DNA from: Caldilinea sp. CFX5
GTDB taxonomy: Bacteria > Chloroflexota > Anaerolineae > Caldilineales > Caldilineaceae
Length of the DNA stretch: 64,000 bases
Assembly: GCA_021405325.1 (NCBI GenBank)
Contig: QWII01000011.1
Location: forward strand, 62,001 to 126,000
Direction of reading: 5' to 3'
The translations under genes were made by a program, and so were the position numbers. Position 1 is the first letter of the stretch, and every line of letters begins with the position of its first letter. This document shows positions 21,947-30,545 of the stretch, in pieces. The notes under the pieces were generated by a model, which saw only the letters and a program-made list of their open reading frames with translations, had not been told where the DNA came from and searched no databases.

Positions 21947-24235
21947 TCATTGCGATAGCGCCGCTTTTACCCGCGGCGCCGTCATCGGCAACGCCGTCAG
22001 CCGCACGCCAACCGCATCGCAAATGGCGTTGGCAATGGCGGCAGCAGTCGATGTCACCGGCGGCTCGCCGACGCCTTTGGCGCCAAAGGGGCCGTAGTCG
22101 CTTGGCACTTCCACCAGCACCGGTTCAATCGACCCCACGGCTTGGGTGAAATTGGGAACATTGTAATCCATCCACGACGCCGTGAGCGGTTGGCCCTGTT
22201 CATCATAGACCATCCCTTCATAGAGCGCCCAGCCGACCCCTTGCATGGCTCCGCCGATCATCTGGCTCTCAATCGCCGCCGGGTTGAGGGCGCGCCCCAC
22301 ATCTTGCACCACCACCAATTTATGCACCTGCACAAAGCCGGTGGCCGGATCGACTTCCACCTCGGCGAGTTGCGCACAGAAGCCGGGCGACTGCGCCGTA
22401 ACCGCATGGCGACCATGCCCGATGATCGGTGCAAACTTGCCGCTCAGTTGCATCGTTTTGCTCGCCACCTCGGCCAGGCTGATGGCGGTGGTGGGGCTGC
22501 CTTTGACCTGCACCTTGCCATCGACAATCTCCAGGTCGGCGGCATCGACTTCGAGGATCTGCGCTACCGTCTCCAATGTCTGGCGCCGCGCCTCGGTAAC
22601 CGCCTGTACCACAGCGTGACCGACAGTGTAGGTGATCTTGCTGCCGCCGGCGTTGAGGGCAAAGGCAGGCGCATTGGTGTCGCCGTTGGCAATCGTAATC
22701 TTCTCTGGTGCAATGCCAAAGGCTTCGGCGGCCATCAGCGCAAAACCAGTGTTGGTGCCGCTAATATCGACCGAGCCGACCTGGACATGCAAGCGGCCAT
22801 CGCGCTCCAACTTACATGCCGCCGATGCCGGTCCCGTCCCGCCCGGCCAGCCGCCAACCGCAATGCCAATACCACGGCCCGCCGCCCGCGCTTGTTCCCG
22901 GCCTTGCCAGACTGGGTGCGCTTGCAATGTTTGTAATACTTCGCTCATCCCCATCTTCGGCCACGGGTTGCCGTTGATCATCGCATCGCCGGGGTGCGCA
23001 GCGTTTTGCAGGCGCAGTGCCAGCGGGTCGCGGCCCAACGTGCGCGACATCTCGTCCACGACCCCTTCTAGCGCAAACATGCTCTGCGGAATGCCGGGGG
23101 CGCGATAGGCGCCGACCGACTGCTTAAAGGAGAGGACATCCAACCCCTTGACCTGGACGTGGGGAATTTTGTACATGCTGCCGGTAACGAGCAAACCGAT
23201 GCCAACGGGTGAACCAGGGTAACAGCCGCTATTGAAAGCAATCTCACTGTCCAAAGCAGTAAAGGCGCCGTCGCTTTTTGCGCCCAGTTTCACGCGGATT
23301 TGACCAGCGGGTGTCGGGTTGGCGGCGACCATCTCTTCATAACGGGTCAAAATCAAGCGGATAGGCCGGCCAATCAGGCGCGTGGCCAAGGCGATCAATG
23401 GCTCATACAGCACCCCCTTGCCGCCAAAGCCGCCACCAACCGGCGTTGCCAGACAGCGCACGGCGGACTCGTCGATGCCCAGGACGTTTGCCACCTGTTG
23501 GCGCACCGAAAAGGGGGCTTGCGTACTGCTCCAGACCGTCACTTGATCGCTGTACGGGTCGATCTGCACCGCACACCCATGCGTCTCCAGCGGGCTTTGC
23601 TGGACAGCGGAAAGCTGAAAGATGCGTTCGATGATCAGATCAGCCTCGGCAAAACCAACGGCCAGATCGCCGCGGTTAAATTGCGTCTGGTTGGCAAGGT
23701 TGGTCGGTTTGCTCTCGTTCTTTTCCTGGTTGCCGACATCCGCGCCATGCGCCGCCGCCTCTTCCGACTCTCCTGGTTTGCCTCCCGGCCAGACGAGTGG
23801 GGCATTCGGCGCAAGGGCTTCTGCCAAGGTAACGGCGGCCCGTAACGGTTCATATTCGACGATTACTTGTGCCAACGCGTCTTCGGCAATCGCCTCGCTC
23901 TCGGCCAGAATCAAGGCAACCGGCTGTCCGACAAAGATAACTCTTCCCCGTGCCAGGAGCAAGCGTTGGCGACTGGTAGGGGCAATCACCGGGAGATCCT
24001 GGGCGGTCAGCACGGCAACGACGCCGGGCAGGGCCGCGGCGGCGCTGGCGTCAATGCGCAAAAGACGGGCATGGGCGTGCGGGCTGGTGACGAGCCGCGC
24101 ACAGAGCATCCCGGCGATCTTCAGATCAGCCACAAAGCGGATCTTGCCGGTGACTTTACTTTCGCCTTCGACTAAGCGAACACGCTGTCCAATGGCAGAA
24201 AAAGTCGTGGGAAAGGTGGTGGGCTGAGTGGTCAT
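21947..24235 (-). CDS. xanthine dehydrogenase-family molybdopterin-binding subunit
   Basis: This 762-residue protein has the large-subunit layout. The N-terminal a/b hammerhead domain has GKIRFVADLKIAGMLCARLV, the cofactor loop VGGGFGGKG lies near residue 268, and the C-terminal GAKGVGEPP near residue 720 carries the catalytic Glu of the family. The role would be hydroxylation of an aromatic or aldehyde substrate using a molybdenum cofactor. The usual companion subunits (2Fe-2S small subunit and FAD subunit) and the maturation protein XdhC are not adjacent, so electrons must be passed by subunits encoded elsewhere, or the gene has been moved. An Asn/Lys-rich insert with HGADVGNQEKNESKPTN lies near residue 165. 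Confidence 0.9.
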   Translation of the reverse strand: MTTQPTTFPTTFSAIGQRVRLVEGESKVTGKIRFVADLKIAGMLCARLVTSPHAHARLLRIDASAAAALPGVVAVLTAQDLPVIAPTSRQRLLLARGRVIFVGQPVALILAESEAIAEDALAQVIVEYEPLRAAVTLAEALAPNAPLVWPGGKPGESEEAAAHGADVGNQEKNESKPTNLANQTQFNRGDLAVGFAEADLIIERIFQLSAVQQSPLETHGCAVQIDPYSDQVTVWSSTQAPFSVRQQVANVLGIDESAVRCLATPVGGGFGGKGVLYEPLIALATRLIGRPIRLILTRYEEMVAANPTPAGQIRVKLGAKSDGAFTALDSEIAFNSGCYPGSPVGIGLLVTGSMYKIPHVQVKGLDVLSFKQSVGAYRAPGIPQSMFALEGVVDEMSRTLGRDPLALRLQNAAHPGDAMINGNPWPKMGMSEVLQTLQAHPVWQGREQARAAGRGIGIAVGGWPGGTGPASAACKLERDGRLHVQVGSVDISGTNTGFALMAAEAFGIAPEKITIANGDTNAPAFALNAGGSKITYTVGHAVVQAVTEARRQTLETVAQILEVDAADLEIVDGKVQVKGSPTTAISLAEVASKTMQLSGKFAPIIGHGRHAVTAQSPGFCAQLAEVEVDPATGFVQVHKLVVVQDVGRALNPAAIESQMIGGAMQGVGWALYEGMVYDEQGQPLTASWMDYNVPNFTQAVGSIEPVLVEVPSDYGPFGAKGVGEPPVTSTAAAIANAICDAVGVRLTALPMTAPRVKAALSQ

Positions 24236-24408
24236 GGCTGTTTCCTTCTAGCTGTTGTCGACGGTCGGTAGCTCGATCATAGTGGGAAGCGGGAAAATGT
24301 GCAAATGAGCGGAAACGATACAATCGTAGTAACGCTTCAAGTCAGGGCAGGGTAGGCGGCGCCTGAACAGTTACTAACCGTAGAGCAAGTTACGGCAGGA
24401 GCGATCAA

Positions 24409-25485
24409 ATGCGCTATACTAGGTTTATGCGTACCGATGCTCTGCTCCAACTCACGCCTGGCGGCCTCTACTGTGCTGTCGGCAATTTCTATGTTGATCC
24501 GTGGCAACCGGTGGATCGCGCGGTCATCACCCATGCCCATTCCGACCATGCCCGCTATGGCTGTGGCCGTTATTTGGCCGCCGCGCCGGGCGAACAGGTC
24601 GCGCGCACCCGTTTGGGGCTGGAGGCGAAGATCCAGACCTTGCCCTATGGTCAACCCTACAACATCAATGGCGTCACCCTCTCCTTTCACCCGGCCGGTC
24701 ACATTTTAGGCTCAGCCCAAGTGCGCCTGGAACACCGGGGCGAGGTCTGGGTGGTCGCCGGCGACTATAAGTTGGAAGCGGACAACACTTGTGCGCCTTT
24801 TGAGCCGGTGCGCTGCCATACCTTTATCACCGAAGCGACCTTTGGCCTGCCGATCTACCACTGGCCGGCGCCCGCCAAGGTCTTTACCGAAATTAATGAA
24901 TGGTGGCGACAAAATGCCGCCGCGGGCCGCCCCAGCCTCCTCTACGCCTACGCACTAGGCAAGGCGCAACGGCTGCTGGCCGGTGTCGATCCCGCCATCG
25001 GCCCGATCTTTACCCACGGCGCCGTCGAACGGCTCAACGCCGCTTATCGCGCCAGTGGGGTTGACTTACCGAAAACGACCTATGCCCTGGCTGCCAACAA
25101 GATCGCCTTTGCCGGTGCGCTGATTATCGCACCGACCTCAGTGCGCGGGACAAGCTGGCTCAACCGCTTTGGCAACTTTTCTTCCGGCTATGTCTCCGGC
25201 TGGATGCGCATTCGGGGGGCAAGACGCCAAAGAGCCGTGGATCGCGGCTTTGTCCTCTCCGATCATGTGGACTGGGATGGGTTGCTGCGCACGATCGCAG
25301 CCACGGAAGCCGAACGGATTGGCGTAACACATGGCTACGTGCCGGTCGTCGTGCGCTATCTACGGGAACAGGGCATAGACGCCTATGCCATCGAAACCCG
25401 TTTTAGCGAAGAGCGCGACGATAGCGACGTGGCGGCAGGCGAGGAGCCAGTGGAACAGGAAACAGACCAGTCGGTAGCGATCTAA
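24409..25485 (+). CDS. ligase-associated DNA exonuclease (metallo-beta-lactamase/beta-CASP-like)
   Basis: The metal motif HAHSDHARYG near residue 41 and HPAGHILGSAQVRLE near residue 90 are those of the exonuclease encoded with bacterial ATP-dependent ligases; the GDYKLEADNTCAPFEPVRCH and SDHVDWDGLL segments also fit. It probably trims DNA ends before ligation. AGGAG lies seven bases before ATG 24409; a second ATG at 24427 (MRTDALLQLTPGGLYC) starts closer to the conserved region and is an alternative. It is followed, 18 bases on, by a small membrane protein gene and then the ligase. Confidence 0.88.
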   Translation: MRYTRFMRTDALLQLTPGGLYCAVGNFYVDPWQPVDRAVITHAHSDHARYGCGRYLAAAPGEQVARTRLGLEAKIQTLPYGQPYNINGVTLSFHPAGHILGSAQVRLEHRGEVWVVAGDYKLEADNTCAPFEPVRCHTFITEATFGLPIYHWPAPAKVFTEINEWWRQNAAAGRPSLLYAYALGKAQRLLAGVDPAIGPIFTHGAVERLNAAYRASGVDLPKTTYALAANKIAFAGALIIAPTSVRGTSWLNRFGNFSSGYVSGWMRIRGARRQRAVDRGFVLSDHVDWDGLLRTIAATEAERIGVTHGYVPVVVRYLREQGIDAYAIETRFSEERDDSDVAAGEEPVEQETDQSVAI

Positions 25486-25503
25486 CATTGCTGGAGGTTT
25501 ATT

Positions 25504-25746
25504 GTGCATAACTATGTCTGGCGCGGCGGCTGGCTGCTCCTGTTTGTCGTTGGACTCTTTATCATCAGTGGCAGCGTTAATTGGGGCAACGAAGCGGCTA
25601 ATGCTTACCTCCGGTCGCGTGGCGGTAGCATGGATGCCGCGCAATTTACGGTGATCTTGCAGGAGTCGATTACGGCCTACCGCTGGATTGGCGGCATTGT
25701 GGCGCTGGTCAGCGGCTTTGGTTTTGTGCGAACGATGGCGCTTTAG
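25504..25746 (+). CDS. small two-helix membrane protein
   Basis: GTG 25504 is preceded by TGGAGG at six bases. The 80-residue product has a hydrophobic helix WLLLFVVGLFIISGSVNW, a loop with AYLRSRGGSMDAAQF, and a second helix WIGGIVALVSGFGFV. It lies between the exonuclease and ligase genes in the same operon. No known family; a link to DNA repair is only by position. Confidence 0.65.
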   Translation: MHNYVWRGGWLLLFVVGLFIISGSVNWGNEAANAYLRSRGGSMDAAQFTVILQESITAYRWIGGIVALVSGFGFVRTMAL

Positions 25747-25770
25747 GCAGCCACGTTGTAAGGAAATGTT

Positions 25771-27372
25771 GTGCGCGCTTTTGCTGAACTGTACGCCGCT
25801 TTAGACGAAACGAATAAGACCAATGCCAAGCTGGCGCTACTAAAGGACTATTTCAGTGCAGCGCCGGCCGCGGATGCAGCTTGGGTGCTCTATTTTTTGA
25901 TTGGTCGGCGACCACGGCGCGCCATCAATGGGCGGCGGCTGGCGGAATGGGCGGCGGCGGAGGCGGGGCTGCCTGATTGGCTCTTTGGCGAATCGTATGA
26001 CGCCGTGGGCGATATTGCGGAGACGATCACCCTGCTCCTGCCCGAAACTGAAATTGAAAGTGAGCTGCCGCTCCACCAGTGGGTGGAAGAACGCCTTTTC
26101 CCCTTGCAGGATCTACCCGAAGCGGAACAGCGCACCGCCGTGGTGCAAGCCTGGCGCGAATTGAGCCGTCCCCAGCGCTTTATCTGGAACAAGTTGATCA
26201 CCGGCGGCTTTCGCGTCGGCGTCTCGCAACAACTGGTGGCGCGCGCGTTGGCCGAGGTGAGCGGCATGGCTGTCGCCGCTATCGCCCATCGTCTCATGGG
26301 TCAGTGGGAGCCGACCGCCGGTTTTTATGCCGAATTGCTCCACACCGAAAACGCCGCCGCCGACCGCAGCCGCCCTTATCCCTTCTTTCTGGCCTATGCC
26401 CTCGAAGGCGATCCGGCAGAGACGCTGGGCGATCTAGCCGACTGGCAGGTCGAGTGGAAATGGGACGGCATTCGCGCCCAGTTGATTCGACGTGGTGGTG
26501 AAATCTACCTTTGGTCGCGCGGCGAAGAGTTGGTCACTGACCGGTATCCCGAAGTTGTGGCGGCTGCGGCCAAATTGCCCGATGGCGTTGTCCTGGATGG
26601 CGAACTGTTGCCGTGGCGGGGCGATACGGTGTTACCCTTTGCCGAACTCCAAAAGCGCATCGGGCGCAAGACGTTGAGCAAAAAACTGCTGGCCGAGGTG
26701 CCGGTGATCCTGCTCTGTTATGATCTGCTTGAATATAATGGCGAAGACTGGCGCGATCGACCGCTCTCTGTGCGACGCACCCAACTGGCGCCGATCATTC
26801 AACAAGTCAACGACGAAACGCTGCGGTTATCAGAAATTGTGCAAGCAATATCATGGCCCGAACTGGTGGCGCGGCGCGCCGAGAGTCGCCACCGGATGGT
26901 CGAAGGTTTTATGCTCAAGCGGCTCGACTCGCCCTACCGGGTGGGCCGCCAGCGGGGCGATTGGTGGAAGTGGAAGATCGAACCCTACACGGTGGACGCG
27001 GTGCTGATCAACGCCCAGCGTGGCTCCGGCAAGCGCGCCAGTCTCTATACTGATTACACCTTTGGCGTCTGGGATGATGAAGGTAATCTCGTTCCCTTTG
27101 CTAAAGCCTACTCCGGCCTGACCGACGCCGAGATCCGCCAGGTGGATCGCTTTGTGCGCGCCAACACGCGCGAGAAATTTGGCCCCGTGCGCAGCGTCAC
27201 GCCGGAACTGGTCTTTGAACTGGCCTTTGAAGCGATTCAACGCTCCAACCGCCACAAGTCGGGCATTGCCGTGCGCTTCCCCAGGATTTTACGCTGGCGG
27301 CATGATAAAAAGATTGCAGAGGCGGATACACTGGCGCGGATTCGAGCGATGTTGCCGGAGAAGGAGGGGTAG
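25771..27372 (+). CDS. ATP-dependent DNA ligase
   Basis: The 533-residue protein has an N-terminal DNA-binding domain (NKLITGGFRVGVSQQLVARA), the adenylation motif EWKWDGIRAQ with nucleophile Lys230, RGEELVTDRYPE, DGVVLDGELLPW, a motif EGFMLKRLDSPYRVGR and the KWKIEPYTVDAVL motif V, then an OB-fold. This is the stand-alone ligase of the ligase-associated repair set (exonuclease, ligase, Lhr-like helicase, PdeM-like phosphoesterase). GTG 25771 follows AAGGA. The helicase is missing here. It seals nicks or joins ends in DNA using ATP. Confidence 0.93.
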   Translation: MRAFAELYAALDETNKTNAKLALLKDYFSAAPAADAAWVLYFLIGRRPRRAINGRRLAEWAAAEAGLPDWLFGESYDAVGDIAETITLLLPETEIESELPLHQWVEERLFPLQDLPEAEQRTAVVQAWRELSRPQRFIWNKLITGGFRVGVSQQLVARALAEVSGMAVAAIAHRLMGQWEPTAGFYAELLHTENAAADRSRPYPFFLAYALEGDPAETLGDLADWQVEWKWDGIRAQLIRRGGEIYLWSRGEELVTDRYPEVVAAAAKLPDGVVLDGELLPWRGDTVLPFAELQKRIGRKTLSKKLLAEVPVILLCYDLLEYNGEDWRDRPLSVRRTQLAPIIQQVNDETLRLSEIVQAISWPELVARRAESRHRMVEGFMLKRLDSPYRVGRQRGDWWKWKIEPYTVDAVLINAQRGSGKRASLYTDYTFGVWDDEGNLVPFAKAYSGLTDAEIRQVDRFVRANTREKFGPVRSVTPELVFELAFEAIQRSNRHKSGIAVRFPRILRWRHDKKIAEADTLARIRAMLPEKEG

Positions 27373-27477
27373 CAGGTAGCAGGCGGCAAGCCGGCGTATT
27401 TTATCATTGGTGTTCGATTTGTCGACAACTACAAGGCTGATATGACAAATCAACGGCATTTATACCTAATCCCCATC

Positions 27478-27546
27478 CGTGTTTCGTCCATCTGTGTTTC
27501 GTCTTTGGGCAACCTGAAAAGACGAAACACAGATGGACGAAACACG
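27478..27546. repeat. 28-bp perfect inverted repeat with tandem-unit arms
   Basis: The arms at 27478-27505 and 27519-27546 are perfectly complementary. Each arm holds near-repeats of GTTTCGTC and TCTGTGTTTCGTC. It lies between the convergent ligase and DUF1801 genes, where it could serve as a two-way terminator. Confidence 0.9.
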
Positions 27547-27558
27547 AAATCACAGTTC

Positions 27559-28005
27559 TCAGCTCGCCGCTTTCTTCACGAGTGCGCTGATCCGTTCCTC
27601 TTCGGCGGCGGTCAACTCCTTCAGCGCAAAGGCGGTCGGCCACATGGCGCCTGCATCGAGGTTGGCAGTGTCGTTAAAGCCGAGCGTCGCATAGCGCGCG
27701 TTGAACTTGTGTGCGCTTTGGAAGAAGCAGACGACCTTGCCTTCTTTGTTGGCATACGCGGGCATCCCGTACCAGGTTTTCGGCGCGAGGGCCGGCGCAC
27801 TGGCTTTGACGATGGCATGGATCCGCTCGGCCATGACGCGATCCGCTTCCGGCATCTCGGCGATCTTGGCGAGTAGATCCTTTTCCCCTTCTTCCTTGTT
27901 TTTGTTGGCGCGCTCTTCCGCCTTTAGCTCTTTGGCGCGTTCCTTCATGGCGGCGCGTTCCGCGTCTGTGAAGCCCTGCGCGTCCTTCTTTTGCGGTTGG
28001 CCCAT
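27559..28005 (-). CDS. DUF1801-family protein
   Basis: The C-terminal 95 residues show the DUF1801 (YdhG-like) fold: [40 protein letters not shown], then [15 protein letters not shown]. The N-terminal 50 residues are a charged Lys/Glu/Arg helix ([20 protein letters not shown]). AAGGAGG precedes the ATG at 28005. The family is widespread in soil bacteria; its function is not settled. A mobile hairpin element sits right upstream. Confidence 0.85.
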   Translation of the reverse strand: MGQPQKKDAQGFTDAERAAMKERAKELKAEERANKNKEEGEKDLLAKIAEMPEADRVMAERIHAIVKASAPALAPKTWYGMPAYANKEGKVVCFFQSAHKFNARYATLGFNDTANLDAGAMWPTAFALKELTAAEEERISALVKKAAS

Positions 28006-28030
28006 AAAATCCTCCTTAGCTTGACTTGGG

Positions 28031-28112
28031 GTAACGACTATGCTCTTAGCCAGTCCGTGACTGGCGATGGGCCGCCAGTCACGGACTGGCTAAGAACAGG
28101 CTTAGTAGTTAC
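28031..28112. mobile_element. mobile hairpin element with target duplication (copy 4)
   Basis: Perfect 23-bp arms lie at 28044-28066 and 28073-28095. The ends are GTAACGACTATGC on the left and, on the reverse strand at the right, GTAACTACTAAGCC. The element is flanked by an exact 8-bp direct repeat GACTTGGG (28023-28030 and 28113-28120), the clearest target duplication in the window. The inner stem carries AGTCCGTGACTGGCG as in copy 1. Confidence 0.8.
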
Positions 28113-28139
28113 GACTTGGGTTGTATAACTTAATATACG

Positions 28140-28198
28140 GCTCAACGCGAGTCCGTGACTCGCTCCAAGCCGTTGCGAGTCACGGACTCGCGTTGAGC
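28140..28198. repeat. 24-bp perfect inverted repeat, AGTCCGTGACT core
   Basis: The arms at 28140-28163 and 28175-28198 are perfectly complementary with an 11-nt loop. The core GAGTCCGTGACTCGC is a variant of that in the adjacent element. No clear flanking duplication was seen. It lies just past the end of the ArsR-SRPBCC gene. Confidence 0.85.
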
Positions 28199-28224
28199 GG
28201 CAACTTATTTTTTGCGTTCCCTTA

Positions 28225-28995
28225 CTATCCTTGCGGCATCGACTCGCCGGTCTCCAACAGCGTCTTCATGTTGCTGAGGATCCAGGCCCAGCCGCCGCTC
28301 TGCAGACCTTGGTAGGTCGCCGTCTCGCCCTGGAACTCCTCATGAATCACCGTGACCTTGGTCACGTCCCCAGACAGCGCCGCCAACTCCCATGTCACTT
28401 TGGTGGGAGCGTCTTCGTTCAGCGGCGGCCAGAGGGAGTGGTAGGTATGCACCAGCCGGTTGGGTGGCTCGGCTACAAGCACCTCCCCCTCAATGATGGG
28501 GGCGCCATTCGCCATGTAATAGGTGAAGGGCGAACCGACGGTGAGATCGGTCTTGAGCGTACTGCCATAGTAGTAGCGGGCAGTAAACTCCGGCGTGGTG
28601 ATCGCCGCCCAGACGCGCTCCTGCGGCGCCATAATAATGATCTGATTTACCAGTCGGGGCTTTGCCTCTGTGCTCATAACCTTTCCTCCTTCAAGCACTG
28701 TCTTGAGATCGACAAGCGCGCTCGCACGCGCCGCCGAGTATTTGTTGATCCAGCGATCATAGACCAGTTGAATAGGGACGGGGTTCAGATAATGATATTT
28801 CTCCCGACCAATTCTGCGCGTGGTCACTAAACCGGCTTCCTCTAAGATGTGCAGGTGCTTCATGCAGCCAAAGCGACTCATGGGCAGATGCACCTGCAAC
28901 GCGGAGAGCGTTTGACCATTGCGCTCCTTGAGTAGATCGAGTAACTTGCGCCGGTTGACGTCGGCCAGCGCTTTGAAGACCAGATCCTGATTCAT
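28225..28995 (-). CDS. ArsR-type HTH regulator fused to an SRPBCC (AHSA1-like) domain
   Basis: Residues 1-95 are a winged-helix ArsR domain (VFKALADVNRRKLLDLLKER, HLHILEEAGLVTTRRIGREK). Residues 110-256 are an AHSA1/START-like lipid-cavity domain (APQERVWAAITTPEFTARYY, VTWELAALSGDVTKVTVIHE, GGWAWILSNMKTLLETGE). Such pairs are normally two adjacent genes; here an internal Met (MSTEAKPRL, after AAGGAGGAAAGG) marks the old start of the second gene, so it may also be made separately. Two copies of GTGACCNTTTNGTCAC lie upstream and suggest autorepression. Confidence 0.88.
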   Translation of the reverse strand: MNQDLVFKALADVNRRKLLDLLKERNGQTLSALQVHLPMSRFGCMKHLHILEEAGLVTTRRIGREKYHYLNPVPIQLVYDRWINKYSAARASALVDLKTVLEGGKVMSTEAKPRLVNQIIIMAPQERVWAAITTPEFTARYYYGSTLKTDLTVGSPFTYYMANGAPIIEGEVLVAEPPNRLVHTYHSLWPPLNEDAPTKVTWELAALSGDVTKVTVIHEEFQGETATYQGLQSGGWAWILSNMKTLLETGESMPQG

Positions 28996-29024
28996 GACGT
29001 AATATCACCTGATGGCCATAAAAC

Positions 29025-29077
29025 GTGACCATTTAGTCACATGTAACTGCCGCCATTATATGTGACCGTTTGGTCAC
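29025..29077 (-). promoter_or_regulatory. double palindromic operator upstream of the ArsR-SRPBCC gene
   Basis: GTGACCATTTAGTCAC (29025-29040) and GTGACCGTTTGGTCAC (29062-29077) are two near-identical 16-bp palindromes with centres 37 bases apart, 30-82 bases before the ATG at 28995. They are the obvious binding sites for the encoded ArsR-type dimer; binding itself is inference. Confidence 0.75.
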
Positions 29078-29182
29078 GTATATGTAATTTTCTATCCAAT
29101 CTTGCAGAACAAGTTTTCTGCGCTTTGGGCAGGAAAGTTTGCCCACCGGTCACAACATCCACTGTAATAACTGGGGTTTACC

Positions 29183-29452
29183 ATGAGCGACGGGCCAACC
29201 CCAGGGCCTTTTGGGGTGCTAAACCATAAGCCGTTGATGCCCGCCAATGGCTATGCCCTTGCCGGTCATCTACACCCGGCGGTGCAATTGACGGGCAAGG
29301 GCAAACAAGTGTTGAAATTACCCTGTTTCTGGTTTGGCGAAAGGTATGGGGTGCTGCCGGCCTTTGGCGACTTTATCGACCAGGGCGCGATCCGTCCGCA
29401 GCGGGGGGATCGAGTTTTTGTGGTGGCAGAGGATAAGGTGTTGGCGGTGTAG
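29183..29452 (+). pseudogene. N-terminally truncated PdeM-like phosphoesterase (ligase-associated)
   Basis: The 89 residues match only the C-terminal part of PdeM-type metallophosphoesterases: ALAGHLHPAVQL (the GHxHP metal motif), VLKLPCFWFGERYGVLPAFG and QRGDRVFVVAEDKVLAV. The first half, with the D-x-H, G-D and G-N-H-D metal ligands, is missing and no upstream continuation in any frame was found, so the enzyme cannot be active. Its family belongs to the same repair set as the exonuclease and ligase 2-5 kb upstream, so the operon was probably once larger. Confidence 0.7.
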
Positions 29453-29572
29453 CGGTGCCAATCTGCGAAGGGCATTGATATTTGCCCAAAATCACCCGGT
29501 CGTCAAGCCTATCCGTCCAAATGGAACTCAGTCGTTATTTTCCGCATAACGCCGTTGTGAGGCCGGAATTGC

Positions 29573-30019
29573 TCATCCCTGTTCAACGGCAGACTTAATG
29601 TCGTTGAGGTCTTGCAGGAGGGCTTTTTTCACCACGCCCTTGAACAAGCCCATGGGGAGCGCCTGGACTCTGGCAAGGATGCCTTGTGGTTTGGTTTCAT
29701 GCGCACTCGTCAACGTCATGCCGCCATTGCCCGCAACAATCCGATTGGTGGTGAGGAAGACAAAGCCCCCATCTTCCGCCCTGGTTTTGTAGAACTCGTT
29801 CTCCGCAGCCTCGGTGATCCACTTTTCCACGGTCGCGGGTTTGCCGAAGAGCATTCGGGTCTCGCGCCACCGCAGTCCGACCAGCCCGTTTGCCGGTTTT
29901 TCGACAACTTCAATGGCTTCGATGCCGCTAATGATTTTTGCGGCGTTTGCGATGTCGGTAATTGCGGCCCAAATCGCTGCCTTGGAGCCGTTGATGGTGA
30001 CCTGCGCTTCAACAATCAT
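29573..30019 (-). CDS. SRPBCC-family protein
   Basis: ATG 30019 (MIVEAQVTINGSKAAIWAAI) follows AGGAGG by six bases. The 148-residue product has the START/Bet v1-type helix-grip pattern: AAIWAAITDIANAAKIISGI, GLRWRETRMLFGKPATVEKW, then GFVFLTTNRIVAGNGG and a long C-terminal helix. Members bind small hydrophobic ligands or act in toxin and stress responses; no specific ligand can be given. Confidence 0.8.
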   Translation of the reverse strand: MIVEAQVTINGSKAAIWAAITDIANAAKIISGIEAIEVVEKPANGLVGLRWRETRMLFGKPATVEKWITEAAENEFYKTRAEDGGFVFLTTNRIVAGNGGMTLTSAHETKPQGILARVQALPMGLFKGVVKKALLQDLNDIKSAVEQG

Positions 30020-30128
30020 GGTGCGCCTCCTAAAGTTCGCATGATGAGCTTTTGAAGAAGATACCGCCAATGCCTGTCACACGCTTCATCGGTTTTCTCC
30101 TATTCTGTCATTCTTTATGGCAAACAAA

Positions 30129-30479
30129 TTATTGTCGCAAAACCTTCTCCATCGTCTTTCCTTTGGCGATCTCATCAATCAGCTTGTCTAGGTAGCGGAT
30201 TTTTTGCATCAGCGGGTCTTCGATCTCCTCGATGCGCACACCGCACACGACGCCCTTGATCAGCGCACGATTCGGATGCAGGGCGGGAGCTTGCGCAAAG
30301 AAGGTTTCAAAATCGTTGCCCTGTTCGATTTGTTGCTGTAAGCCGGCTTGGTCATAGCCCGTCAACCAGCAAATGGCCTGGTCAACTTCGGCTTTTGTCC
30401 GGTTTTTCCGTTCCGCTTTTTCCACATAAAGCGGATAAACCCCGGCAAATGGTGTTGTGAAAATGCGATGTTTCGCCAT
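30129..30479 (-). CDS. DUF2200-family protein
   Basis: The whole 116-residue sequence follows the DUF2200 pattern: [20 protein letters not shown] at the start, [20 protein letters not shown] in the middle and [20 protein letters not shown] at the end. The family is of normal length here and has no assigned function. AGGAGG stands before the start at 30479. Confidence 0.9.
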   Translation of the reverse strand: MAKHRIFTTPFAGVYPLYVEKAERKNRTKAEVDQAICWLTGYDQAGLQQQIEQGNDFETFFAQAPALHPNRALIKGVVCGVRIEEIEDPLMQKIRYLDKLIDEIAKGKTMEKVLRQ

Positions 30480-30545
30480 TATGCTTCCTCCTATGAATTA
30501 GCTCTCGATATGCATGTTAGGCCGTGCCGACTTATGCGCGACCTG

